A DNA stretch of 64,000 nt, taken from contig CM000693.1 of the NCBI GenBank assembly GCA_000149225.2, forward strand, positions 620,001 through 684,000, given 5' to 3'. The translations under genes were made by a program, and so were the position numbers. The DNA is from Lachancea kluyveri NRRL Y-12651 (lineage: Eukaryota > Ascomycota > Saccharomycetes > Saccharomycetales > Saccharomycetaceae). This document shows, piece after piece, positions 56,301 to 64,000 of the stretch (position 1 is the stretch's first letter; every line of letters begins with the position of its first letter). Below the pieces are notes generated by a model. That model was not told where the DNA came from. It worked only from the letters and a program-made list of their open reading frames with translations, and did no database searches.

Positions 56301-58032
56301 GGGAGTAGAATGTGGATGTCGTGTTCGATAACATGACTTTATAAAACATGGAACTTAAGATCAATGCCATCACAGAATTAGCAATAACTTGGAACAAGGT
56401 GATACCCATATTGTTTCTGATTCTTTGAAAACTACGAATAAGCAAGTATTTCACTTGCATACCATAGCTGACTGTATAAGGCGAGCTGGGTCTAGTACGT
56501 TTAGACTGTTTAGCATTGTGTGCTTCTTTCACCTGCTGACGAGAAGTTTCCGTATTGCTGCTCAGTTGAGCGTCAATTTCACTCACCAATCTCCTGTAAT
56601 TTTCAGAATTTTTCCAGTGGGCTTCCATCTCCTTGGCAGTAGAAGGAATTTTCTTACCATTTCTGATAAAATCTTCATTTGCGACTCTTTCACTCGGGTT
56701 GGTCACTGCTGTCAAAAAGTCAGCAGTGGTCTGTCTAGACGGACAAACATAACCCATATCCTCAAAGTACTTTTTAGCTTCTCTCGTAGGCCCGTAAAAG
56801 ATTTGATAACCTTCGTGAAGAACACACACTTTATCGAAAAGATCATAAGCGTCTTGGGAACATTGGTAAATCGCAATCACTGCAGCGGTATCCGAGATAG
56901 TCGCATTAGTCTTTAAAGCACGAATAAATTCCAAAGCAGTAGCAGAGTCCAACCCTCTAGTGGCATTATCCCAACATTGAAACTTGGATCCACAAATGGA
57001 GACTTCGGCAATAGAAACTCTCTTACGCTCACCACCAGATACACCTCTCACCAATTCACTACCAACTTTGGTATTTCTGGTGTGCGATAGACCATAAGTA
57101 GCCATGGAAACTTCTGTCAAATGTTTTGCAAAGGACTCTCTATCAACACCCTTTATACGATTAGAAGGAGTCACTAAACGAGCAACGGTGTTCAAAGTAT
57201 CAAAAACAGTCAAATGTGGGAAATGGACATCTGCTTCTGCATTGTACACGACTTCACCTCTGTAGTGTTTTTCAATTTCATGAGGTGTCATACCCTCGTA
57301 GGAAATAGTCGAAGTCTTGTCGATTTTAAAACCATGCGTATTAGAAGAAATGGATTTCAACAACGTCGAGCAGCCGGATCCCGGCCTACCCAAAACAACT
57401 AAAAGTTCACCAGAGCGAACTATACCATCCATCGGTTTTAAAATTTCAAAGACGTCTTCAGATTTGGACGGTCTAATGCGTCTATACAACGACCCGAATT
57501 GTTTCGTTACAATGTTGGTGACAGTAGACTGATAGGCAACATCATTAGAGTCACCGTAGGCTCTAAGGTTCTTCCAAGCACAACCTAATGAATATGGTTT
57601 GTAGTACTCAGGATCTGCGGAATTTAGATAACTCATGTTTTTGACCCAAGCAGTGGATGAAAATTCTTCTGAGTTTGGATCTAGCTTGGGATCATACCCG
57701 GGTGCCCCAGCATCGGTATAAACTGGATTGATTCCTGTACCACCTATACTAAATATGGATTTGGTTTCCGAAACTGCACCCGTATCATCATTATCTTGCT
57801 GCAAGTTTGCTAAAGAAGAGTTAGTGAGTTGTCTTGCAAGCTCCTTAATCCGCATCTTAGCGTCTTGGCCAAAACCCGTGTAGCGATTTACGTCTCCATC
57901 AGAGCTGTGCTCATCGTTTGAATTCTTATTTCTCAACGAATGCTTTTCGCTCGTCAGGGAATAAGATGATTCTTGAGAATCCTGACCCTGGTCAAAACTC
58001 CTCGAGTTAAAGTTCTGATTTGACTCGGACAT
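53383..58032 (-). CDS. PDR5: Pdr5-type pleiotropic drug resistance ABC transporter
   Basis: 1549 residues (S. cerevisiae Pdr5, 1511), in full-size reverse (NBD-TMD)2 layout. NBD1 has the degenerate Walker A GRPGSGCSTLLKS (Cys for Lys), signature VSGGERKRVS and Walker B-like CWDNATRGLDS. NBD2 has Walker A GASGAGKTTLLDCL, the degenerate signature LNVEQRKRLTIG and a proper Walker B LLLFLDEPTSGLDS. This asymmetry is normal for fungal PDR pumps. Each half has six membrane segments, and the last loop is Cys-rich (CSDYELL, CGEYMTPYLEM, ACSFCPV). It exports azoles and many hydrophobic compounds at the plasma membrane. The N-tail is Ser/Asn-rich, codon use suggests strong expression, and two perfect PDREs precede it. 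PDR15 or PDR10 are the same family. Confidence 0.93.
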   Translation of the reverse strand: MSESNQNFNSRSFDQGQDSQESSYSLTSEKHSLRNKNSNDEHSSDGDVNRYTGFGQDAKMRIKELARQLTNSSLANLQQDNDDTGAVSETKSIFSIGGTGINPVYTDAGAPGYDPKLDPNSEEFSSTAWVKNMSYLNSADPEYYKPYSLGCAWKNLRAYGDSNDVAYQSTVTNIVTKQFGSLYRRIRPSKSEDVFEILKPMDGIVRSGELLVVLGRPGSGCSTLLKSISSNTHGFKIDKTSTISYEGMTPHEIEKHYRGEVVYNAEADVHFPHLTVFDTLNTVARLVTPSNRIKGVDRESFAKHLTEVSMATYGLSHTRNTKVGSELVRGVSGGERKRVSIAEVSICGSKFQCWDNATRGLDSATALEFIRALKTNATISDTAAVIAIYQCSQDAYDLFDKVCVLHEGYQIFYGPTREAKKYFEDMGYVCPSRQTTADFLTAVTNPSERVANEDFIRNGKKIPSTAKEMEAHWKNSENYRRLVSEIDAQLSSNTETSRQQVKEAHNAKQSKRTRPSSPYTVSYGMQVKYLLIRSFQRIRNNMGITLFQVIANSVMALILSSMFYKVMLSNTTSTFYSRGAAMFFAVLFNAFSSLLEIFSLYEARPITEKHKRYSLYHPSAEALASVISEIPAKIATSIFFNIIFYFMVNFKRNAGAFFFYYMMNLIATFTMSHIFRCLGSATKTLSEAMVPASIILLALSMYVGFAIPKTKMLGWSKWISYINPLSYIFESLMINEFHSRHFECAQFIPSGPAYINASGAERVCSAVGSQPGLSFVSGDDYLRESYRYEHKHKWRGFGIGIGYVIFFLAVYLIFCEFNESAKQRGEILVFTKSTLRKMKKEKKLKSGAAPADDVENSAGTENANDKKLLEDSFEESASSDEIGISKSEAIYHWKNLCYEVQIKDETRRILNCVDGWVKPGTLTALMGASGAGKTTLLDCLASRVTMGTITGDMFVNGHLRDSSFPRSIGYCQQQDLHLETATVRESLRFSAHLRRPASVSVEEKNKYVEEVIKVLEMEKYADAVVGVAGEGLNVEQRKRLTIGVELAAKPKLLLFLDEPTSGLDSQTAWSICQLMRKLANHGQAILCTIHQPSALLMQEFDRLLFLQRGGRTVYFGDLGDGCQTMIDYFERHGAHKCPQGANPAEWMLEVIGAAPGSHAKQDYHEVWRNSEEYTAVQEELLSMERELIHRPLDNTEEQTEFASSPWYQYSLVTKRLFQQYWRTPSYLWSKIILTLVSQIFIGFTFFKADTSMQGLQNQMLSVFMFTVIFNPTLQQYLPNYVAQRNLYEARERPSRTFSWKAFMLSQITVEIPWNFAVGTLAFFIYYYPVGFYHNASFAGQLNERGALFWLFSTAFYIYIGSTGQMVVAGMEVAEGAGNIASLLFTMSLSFCGVMATPSQMPRFWIFMYRVSPLTYFIDGVLSTGIANALIKCSDYELLHFAPPSGKTCGEYMTPYLEMVGTGYLTDSESTSACSFCPVSYTNDYLSQVSSSYSRRWRNYGIFICYIFINYFGAIFLYWLARVPKKSNRVLNERGTEKEAKQLPNDKATV

Positions 58033-58144
58033 TCTATCGTTGAATCTTTGGTGAGTGTTAAGACCAAGGGATGGGCAGCGACGTTAAGATCCATGCGCTT
58101 TAAATACAACCTTCTCCTCTCGCAAGGTCCGTCCGTCTAACAGT

Positions 58145-58152
58145 TCCGCGGA
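58145..58152. promoter_or_regulatory. PDRE (Pdr1/Pdr3 site), proximal
   Basis: A perfect palindromic TCCGCGGA 113 bases upstream of the PDR5 ATG. This is the optimal Pdr1/Pdr3 binding element. Confidence 0.85.
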
Positions 58153-58393
58153 GCGAATGAAAGACGGGGACCGAAATAGTAAATAGTGGCTGTAAAGGTA
58201 CCACGGTGCGGTGGCAGAATCAAGGCCGCAGACACTATTAAATGATCTGCGGCTTCCTTTCGATTTTAGCAGCTGATTCGATCGTGAAGTGAATGGGATA
58301 CGGAATTATAGAGTAATTTCCCATACCAACAACGTATTTGTCATCCACAGAGATCGCGTGGCGATACAGCGAACAGTCCGAACACTGTGCTCT

Positions 58394-58401
58394 TCCGCGG
58401 A
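58394..58401. promoter_or_regulatory. PDRE (Pdr1/Pdr3 site), distal
   Basis: A second perfect TCCGCGGA 362 bases upstream of PDR5. The proximal and distal sites share the extended sequence TTCCGCGGAGC. Confidence 0.85.
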
Positions 58402-58822
58402 GCTTAGAAGCTACTACGGCCGCACCCTCTTCAGATTACTTAATCATCACGTGTACAGCAGGAGAAAACAAAACAAACAAGAAAGTTCCTTTGGTTCTTC
58501 CTTTATCATTTTATTGTGGTTCAAACGAAATGACGTGAAAGATAAATTTGTGCTTGGTCGGTCTCTCTGGCCTTTTTTCCTTCTTCCATCTTGTCATTTC
58601 CCTTTCAAAATGCTATTTTCCTTTCCGTGAGTAGCGCCGTCTAGTGTCTGTCTTTGTCATTGATACGTAGAAAAGCTGACACAAAATAACAAACGACCTG
58701 TTTGTAGGTGAAAAAAACTTTATAACCTGCAAGAACCGTTGGAAAAAGCTTAAAGTTTCATAGACAGATGTTTTATTTTTGTTTGCAGTCAAAATAAGAA
58801 AAAAAAATAATACCAAGGTAAA

Positions 58823-60915
58823 ATGATCGGTGATTTAGAAATCTGGCTAAATTCACCACTGCATAATAAAAATCTAGTTGATGTAGATAAAAAGGAAAAA
58901 GTTTTATTGCTAGAAACCACACTAGCCAGTCCAGTCCAGTATATAAACGACTACATCGAGAAATCCATAAACCGGCCACCCTCTTTGTTACCAGACACAC
59001 ACGAGATAACAAGGCATTATAAAAGACAGCGTTTAATAGAAGAAATCGTGCAGTCCGAGTATGATTATATCAATATGTTGGAAGCTTTACAGAGAGGTTA
59101 CTTAGAAGTCTTATCATCTAAAAAATACATCCCAATTACCCTGCTAAACATTATAGTGACACTCATATTGGAAAGACACCGTCACTTCTACCACAAAGTG
59201 CAGGCGTCCATTGAGAAAAGGGTCAAAAGATTCATTCAACGCAGCAATGACGATCTGGGCACATCAAGTGCCTACCTTGACTCCTTAGATTTTTGTGCAG
59301 AAATGTCAAACTTGATGTCTAATAATGTCATTCAAGTGGAGCAATACAAGAATTATTCCTTTCTTTACAACCAGATCAGAGATTTGCTAGTCAAACTCAG
59401 ACACGAGGGACAAAACACAGATTTAAATGAGCTATTAATCAATATACAGGCCTATATGGAGTCCAAATGCTTTTTCTATCCGTACAGGAGGGATCTAGGA
59501 TTTCCTGCAATGACACATGTACCAATTAGTAGAGCCACAAAATACAGATTGTTTTTGGAATCAATGGTGGTTTTGACTAAAGATGTCACAGAAATAGACT
59601 TTAAAGAGAGCAAGACATGTAAACCCGAACGATATACGACGATGATTAAGGCTAGCTTGGAGAAAATATACAGGGCGTTAGAAGATATCAATAAGGAAAG
59701 CTACGACGAATGCAAGGACCTTAAACTACCCGCCATTCAAGAAAGATTACACTTCAAGGAGACTAAAGAATTCATTCCAATCGAAGCCATGGGCAACTGT
59801 TTTATGGCTGGTTGTATCGCTACAGTATGGGCAAGCAGGAAAGGAACGTTGAATAAGCCTGGAACTTTACGCCAAACAAGAAGTTTTAGTAATCTATACA
59901 GGAACGCGAGGCGTATACAAGTTAAAGCGTCTCAATTCGGCGCATTCCTTTTCAAATCTTACCTAATATTAGCGGATATCCCTGCTACAACGAACGTCCA
60001 CATTCTTCAAAGCTGGGAAGTTCAGTTTTCAATCCCCTTGGCTAGTTGCAGAATAGTGGATTTATCACAAGACTTTGAGTCAGATGAAGCGGTCAAAGGG
60101 TTACATTCAAACCACAAATACACTTTGAAGATCATGTTTGAACACAATTTTCAAATTTTAGAAGTCTTGTTGGTTCATCCCAATCAGAAAGACTTTGAAA
60201 TTTGGAGACAACAGCTAGACCTATTTATCAATACGGTCAATGGTCCATACGAGTTCAACTCCACTTATCATGCTTCAAGCTACGCACTGGATTCTCCCTC
60301 ACAGTTGGGCCAAGCCATTACGTATCCACAGAGGTTGGTACCAGTGGAGGCGTGTACACAGAAATTTTTCGAAAGGTTCAAACAGCTACCGCGAAAGGAT
60401 GAAAAGAGGGAAACCGAGTTTTTATTTTTAACTTTAGAATCCTGTTACCACGGACAATTGATTACCATCGAGACGAATTTTGTGAGCGCCAATTGGTCAC
60501 CTAACTGGTTTCGAAGAAACAACGACTGCAACAATAATTCTCACAACAGCAATGGGAATTGGGGTTCCAACGAGAAGAATCACCAATTTCTTACCATTTA
60601 CAAGAACAAAAAAGTAGATTTTGTCACAAACGTCAGCAAACACAAGAGAGAACAAGTGGAAAGATGCATGCGAGATGTTTGGAGTGATTGCATCCCTAAG
60701 TTTGGTGGTCACATAGCGTTTCTCGACGGGCAGCTAGAAACCGATGGTTCGTGTTGTAGTCTACATAACATCACTGAGACTACTTTAGATGATGAACCAA
60801 CCAGATGCAATGGAGTATTGTTGGCGCATACAGGTGCCAGTTTTACGACCACAACAGAATTAAAGAAGACTGATGAGGGGGACAACGCCAACAATAAAAA
60901 CAACAACATCAGTAA

Positions 60916-60951
<36 letters not shown>

Positions 60952-61117
60952 TAGAGTTAGCAGCGGCAGCAGCGACAGCAATAGAGGTGGCAGCAACAAA
61001 ACCCGAATAATATCCAAGAGGAGCTTCTTACGGAAAGTTTCCAGTAAAATATTCAAACCGGCTGAAGGCTTAAAATTTGACAAGGACTTTATTGATACGT
61101 ATCCGGGATTTGATTAA
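58823..61117 (+). CDS. Dbl-homology/PH Rho-GEF-like protein
   Basis: 764 residues. A helical region (about 67-300) resembles a Dbl-homology domain: KRQRLIEEIVQSEYDYINMLEALQ is the usual first conserved region, and ISRATKYRLFLESMVVLTKDV corresponds to the third. A PH-like domain (about 370-475) follows, with ASQFGAFLFKSYLILADI, VQFSIPLASCRIVDLSQ and a closing FEIWRQQLDLFI helix. The next 120 residues are of unknown fold. The C-terminus has low-complexity Asn/Ser runs, including Ser10 from a GCA repeat, and a basic end (SKRSFLRKVSSKIFK). It probably activates a Rho-type GTPase. It is not Rom1/2, Tus1, Cdc24 or Bud3 in length or layout (no CNH, DEP or CH domain), and I cannot name an S. cerevisiae orthologue. 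Confidence 0.8.
60918..60950 (+). repeat. (GCA)11 repeat encoding polyserine
   Basis: A perfect trinucleotide run inside the Rho-GEF-like gene, read in the AGC frame as serine. Length is likely polymorphic. Confidence 0.9.
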
Positions 61118-61948
61118 ATGCACTTAAGTATTCAATATTTAGAAACCGAGAAGAAAAAAGACAAAAAGACATAACAAAAAGAAAATCTGTATTAGCAGTG
61201 AGCGGTTTCACAAAAATTTTATGTTTGTACAAGAATTAACAAAGTATTCCGAGCTTGGAACAGTTTCAACCTATCCTTGCTCCAATCTAAAGCACCAAGT
61301 GAAGAGATATTCGTCTCTTGTGTTCTCTCTTCCAGCATACACCGCTCCCCACAACAAATGCCATTTCCCGGCTGGTTCCCGTCCCGTCCTAAAACGGGAT
61401 CCCGAGCCGGCTTTTCCACAAGGCAGAATTCCAACTTGGGGCTTCCCCATGAAATTGTCAAACAATCCCGGAAACATGCTAGGATAGAACACTGGCCACA
61501 CCGGAAACATTCGGTAAACAAACGAGAAACCAAGTGAAATAGAGTCTGGAACCCAGAATCAAAGTTTCGTGATGGCCTTGTGTGGCGTGTAATGTGTATC
61601 TCTATGTCCAATTGGCACGAGGAACTGTTACAGTGGCACAACTACATGAAACGTATGTGGGCACCCCTTTGCTACGAGTGATTTCCCAGTTCTTCAGCCA
61701 AACCAGTAGTGATTGTTTTTGAAAAAAAAAAACAAAAACTAGAAAACTCTTGGAGGCACAGTTACGCTGAATCCCGTAGAGCTTCGAGCGATTTCTATGT
61801 ATTGTTGCGTTTAGATACAAACGTTTCAGGCTTTTTTGAAAAAAAAAAACAAACTTTTATTCAATTTCGTTACTCTTCATTACGTAGACGATTTAAAAAT
61901 TAGGTAATAGGAAGTTGTGATGGAGTATTGGTTTCGCGGAACAGTACG
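61118..61948. other. Convergent Rho-GEF/RTC3 3' region
   Basis: 830 bases between convergent genes, unusually long for such a gap. Overlapping short frames on both strands at 61219-61641 (up to 140 codons, Cys-rich) show no family I know. Two similar A tracts occur (61721-61731 and 61841-61850). I call no gene here. Confidence 0.4.
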
Positions 61949-62290
61949 TTACATACGTTGTCCCATGGAGTCGTTGGTAGATCTAAACTTGTTCCTGTTG
62001 ACATCGCTGTGGGCGTTAGGTTCTCCCTCTCTCAGAATTATGTCGATAATTTCTTCCACCTTCTTGCCCTTACCGAACTCGTTTTCCAGTTGGGCTTTTG
62101 AAGCTTCACCAAACTCACCTTCGGCACCTCTACCGGACCTATTTGTAAACACCTTGAATACTTCCACAATCTCAGTTAATTTGCCGATGGATGGATCTTG
62201 CAAGTAATCTTTAACAGATTGTTCTGACTCCACGAAAACGACCAAGTCAGTTTCTTCACCTCTATAAAAATATTTGACAGTTTCGGACAT
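61949..62290 (-). CDS. RTC3: Rtc3/Hgi1, SBDS N-terminal-like (SDO1-like) protein
   Basis: 113 residues (S. cerevisiae Rtc3, YHR087W, 111). [44 protein letters not shown] and [37 protein letters not shown] match Rtc3 nearly throughout. The fold is the single FYSH domain of the Shwachman-Bodian-Diamond protein family, thought to bind RNA. Rtc3 is stress-induced and linked to RNA metabolism and telomere-capping phenotypes. A single CCCCT stress element lies at 62444-62448, 154 bases upstream. Confidence 0.95.
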   Translation of the reverse strand: MSETVKYFYRGEETDLVVFVESEQSVKDYLQDPSIGKLTEIVEVFKVFTNRSGRGAEGEFGEASKAQLENEFGKGKKVEEIIDIILREGEPNAHSDVNRNKFRSTNDSMGQRM

Positions 62291-62955
62291 GTTTATACTA
62301 GTAGTTGAATTGTTGTTGCTAATTTCTTATTATTTCTTAAATCTAACTTTGGCTTCTGGCTAGATTCTGATGTTCTCTATCCACAACTGATATCCATCCA
62401 TAATGAGAAAAAACTCTGCTATTATATACTTTTCCTCCCTACTCCCCTGATTTGCTTTTCCAACAAAGGTGATCGTCGATTTGCTGACGAAAGATTCCGG
62501 AAGACAATTTTGTATATTATTTTGTACGTCATTAAGCTTTTTCTCGTTTAAAAAGTAACGTCAGTTTGCTAGCGAAACGGCGCGATGACGCTTTGTTGTT
62601 TCCGTTTTGCTTTCAGTTGTAAACGTTATTATACAATCATCAGTCTCGTAAGCAGCGAATAAAGCAATACTCCAAAGCTATTCTACTGTGAATATTCGGA
62701 ATACAGATAAATGCAGGGCCCAAAGCAAAAAAAAAAAAATAAAAAATAAGACGGCTTTGTAAACTCAGAAAGCACGTGTTGTGTGAATCGCTTGTTCATG
62801 ATCACATCTGTGCCACACATCTGTTCATTTCCAGTTTCAGTATTTCTAACCTATAGACGGCTTAGTTGACAATGCTATAACACGTACGAGAGTTCTTTTT
62901 TCTTAAATTACATAAATGTCCCTGTGAGTAACTACATGCATTAAAAACTTTTCTA
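62291..62955. other. RTC3 promoter and SWR1 3' flank
   Basis: 665 bases between two minus-strand genes. It contains one STRE-type CCCCT (62444-62448), a TATA-like TATTATATACTTTT (62420-62433) suitable for a stress-induced RTC3, an A-tract at 62729-62742, and CACGTG at 62773-62778. No gene seen. Confidence 0.45.
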
Positions 62956-64000
62956 TCAATCGTAATAATAACCGTTTGCAATGAACCGAAGCATGTATTC
63001 TTCTACATGCTTAGTACCTTCGTATTCATCCTCAAAAGCTGCTGCTTCTTCGGTGTCATTAGGATTAGTGCTACTTTCTCTAAAATCGTCAACGTCTACT
63101 TCAACTTCTTTCATAGCCAAATTGGCAGCTTTCACATCGTCCTCATCTTCTGCTTCTGCAAGCAGTCTTTCCAATTTCCTTGGATCCTTACTGACATCTG
63201 CGTTTTCCAGTAGAAGAGGCTTATTGTCCCTTAAACCTTCTGGGGCTTCTGCGCCTAGTAAGTCTTTGACAGACAGCTTGGTGAAATAATCAGTAGTGAA
63301 GTCACCCTTTTGAATAACGACGTTATCCAAATGGCGCTTTTGGTTTGCCTTTTTCAAGATGTTACTCTCAATGGTGTGCTCACTAACGAACCTGTAAATG
63401 TGCACATCTCGAGTTTGGCCGATTCTGTGACAACGGTCCTGACATTGCTTGTCCATTGCTGGATTCCAATCAGAGTCATAAAATATAACTGTATCAGCAC
63501 CGGTTAAATTGATACCCAAACCACCAGATCTACTTGAGAGAATGAAAACTGTGATACGCGGGTCACTGTTAAAACGCTCGGTCAAAATTTGACGGTCTTC
63601 AATCTTTGTGGCACCATCCAATCTCATGTATAAGTAACCGTGGTAGTTCAAAAACTGTTCAAGAATATCTAAAACTTTTGTCATTTGTGTAAAGATCAAC
63701 GCCCTGTGACCATTATCCTTTAAATCTTGCAAAATTTGCGCCAATTTCTGTAATTTCCCACAGTCGTATTGTAGCAATGACTTGTCTGGGAATGCAATGG
63801 AAAGCTTAGTCTGTAATTGGTGGAATGGGTTATCCAAATGTGTCAATTGGTCCCTTAGTTTCCTTTTAGTGCTTGGGTCAATTACAGCTTCATCATTGAG
63901 ACCTAGTATAAATTCTCTGTTGTCCAATGTGACGACGTTGGGTGTAACGACTGCAAATTTTTCAATTTCATCTCTGTAGGTAACCAATCTAGTATCCAGA
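62956..64000 (-). CDS. SWR1: Swr1 C-terminus (partial; continues beyond right edge)
   Basis: 347 codons read from the edge (first full codon at 63997-63999) to the stop at 62956. It contains the second RecA lobe of a Swi2/Snf2 ATPase: [36 protein letters not shown] (motif IV), [26 protein letters not shown]-type motif V (here [12 protein letters not shown]) and [20 protein letters not shown] (motif VI). The tail [25 protein letters not shown] is that of Swr1 (YDR334W). Swr1 is the ATPase that exchanges H2A for H2A.Z (Htz1). In an internal position such as this, a non-ATG codon (TTG at 63985-63987) must not be taken as a start. Confidence 0.95.
   Translation of the reverse strand, partial: [347 protein letters not shown]

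Larger units (their letters stand above)
58033..58822. other. Divergent promoter of PDR5 and the Rho-GEF gene
   Basis: 790 bases. It holds two PDREs and, near 58440-58450, ATCACGTG. The small plus-strand frames (58289-58630) have no recognisable similarity. Confidence 0.5.

Noticed and set aside
53383-58032. Inactivating lesions in PDR5 NBD1 (Cys in Walker A, Asn in Walker B)
   Set aside because: These substitutions are normal in fungal PDR-type pumps, which have one degenerate ATP site.
61219-61641. 140-codon minus-strand Cys-rich frame between the Rho-GEF gene and RTC3
   Set aside because: Overlapping frames exist on the other strand, composition is atypical and no family is recognised. 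It probably arises by chance in 3' flank DNA.
63985-63987. Start codon of a 343-residue ATPase fragment
   Set aside because: The codon is TTG and the frame continues to the window edge. It is an internal part of SWR1.

Overview
The window is nuclear DNA of a budding yeast of the family Saccharomycetaceae. It is compact and nearly intronless. It has yeast-type tRNA-Met(CAU) and tRNA-Ser(GCU) genes, Ty1/copia-type LTR remnants, and clear orthologues of Saccharomyces cerevisiae genes. These genes alternate between two S. cerevisiae regions that are ohnologous (paired by the whole-genome duplication, WGD). One is YDR334-YDR349: SWR1, MSN5, MRX8, MRPS28, YDR338C, FCF1, ArgRS, HXTs, SVF1, MRP1, PAL1, YPS7. 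The other is YHR087-YHR099: RTC3, RPF1, GAR1, YNG2, HXTs, SFB3, TRA1. Such interleaving is expected of a lineage that split off before the WGD. Zygosaccharomyces/Torulaspora, Lachancea or relatives are possible; the genus is an inference I cannot settle.

Layout, left to right. 1-587 is the 5' end of TRA1 (minus). 1.0-2.5 kb is a GIT1-type glycerophosphodiester permease with Pho4-like sites upstream. 3.6-4.0 kb is tRNA-Met with nested Ty1-like LTR fossils. 4.8-12.6 kb holds YPS7, SFB3 and PAL1 (one spliceosomal intron). 13-16 kb holds MRP1 and SVF1. 16.6-19.4 kb is a Zn2Cys6 regulator. 19.4-27.6 kb is a tandem pair of hexose transporters with very long promoters. 28-32 kb has an unrecognised coiled-coil protein and an arginyl-tRNA synthetase with two alternative starts. 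32.5-38.2 kb has tRNA-Ser, FCF1, a DUF4112 protein, YNG2 and a MATE transporter. 39-40.5 kb is a fungal mitochondrial-type serine O-acetyltransferase. 40.6-45 kb has MRPS28 and a divergent homologue of the intron-binding spliceosomal helicase Aquarius/Cwf11. 45.9-53 kb has GAR1, MRX8, MSN5 and RPF1. 53.4-58 kb is a PDR5-type ABC pump with two PDRE sites. 58.8-61.1 kb is a DH-PH Rho-GEF-like protein. 62 kb onward has RTC3 and the 3' end of SWR1.

Functional themes. Ribosome biogenesis and translation genes (FCF1, GAR1, RPF1, ArgRS) share PAC/RRPE-like promoter pairs. Mitochondrial translation genes (MRP1, MRPS28, MRX8) are scattered among them. Sugar uptake is a locally expanded function.

Most notable points: (1) the Aquarius-like protein keeps its Walker A loop but has lost the other helicase motifs, and I know of no S. 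cerevisiae counterpart; (2) a Cys2/CysA-type serine O-acetyltransferase sits behind a sulfur-type promoter; (3) one ArgRS gene apparently serves both cytosol and mitochondria, a job split between two WGD paralogues in S. cerevisiae; (4) several further genes have no S. cerevisiae counterpart that I can name. Start codons were chosen at the first in-frame ATG supported by family alignment from memory. No database search was run.
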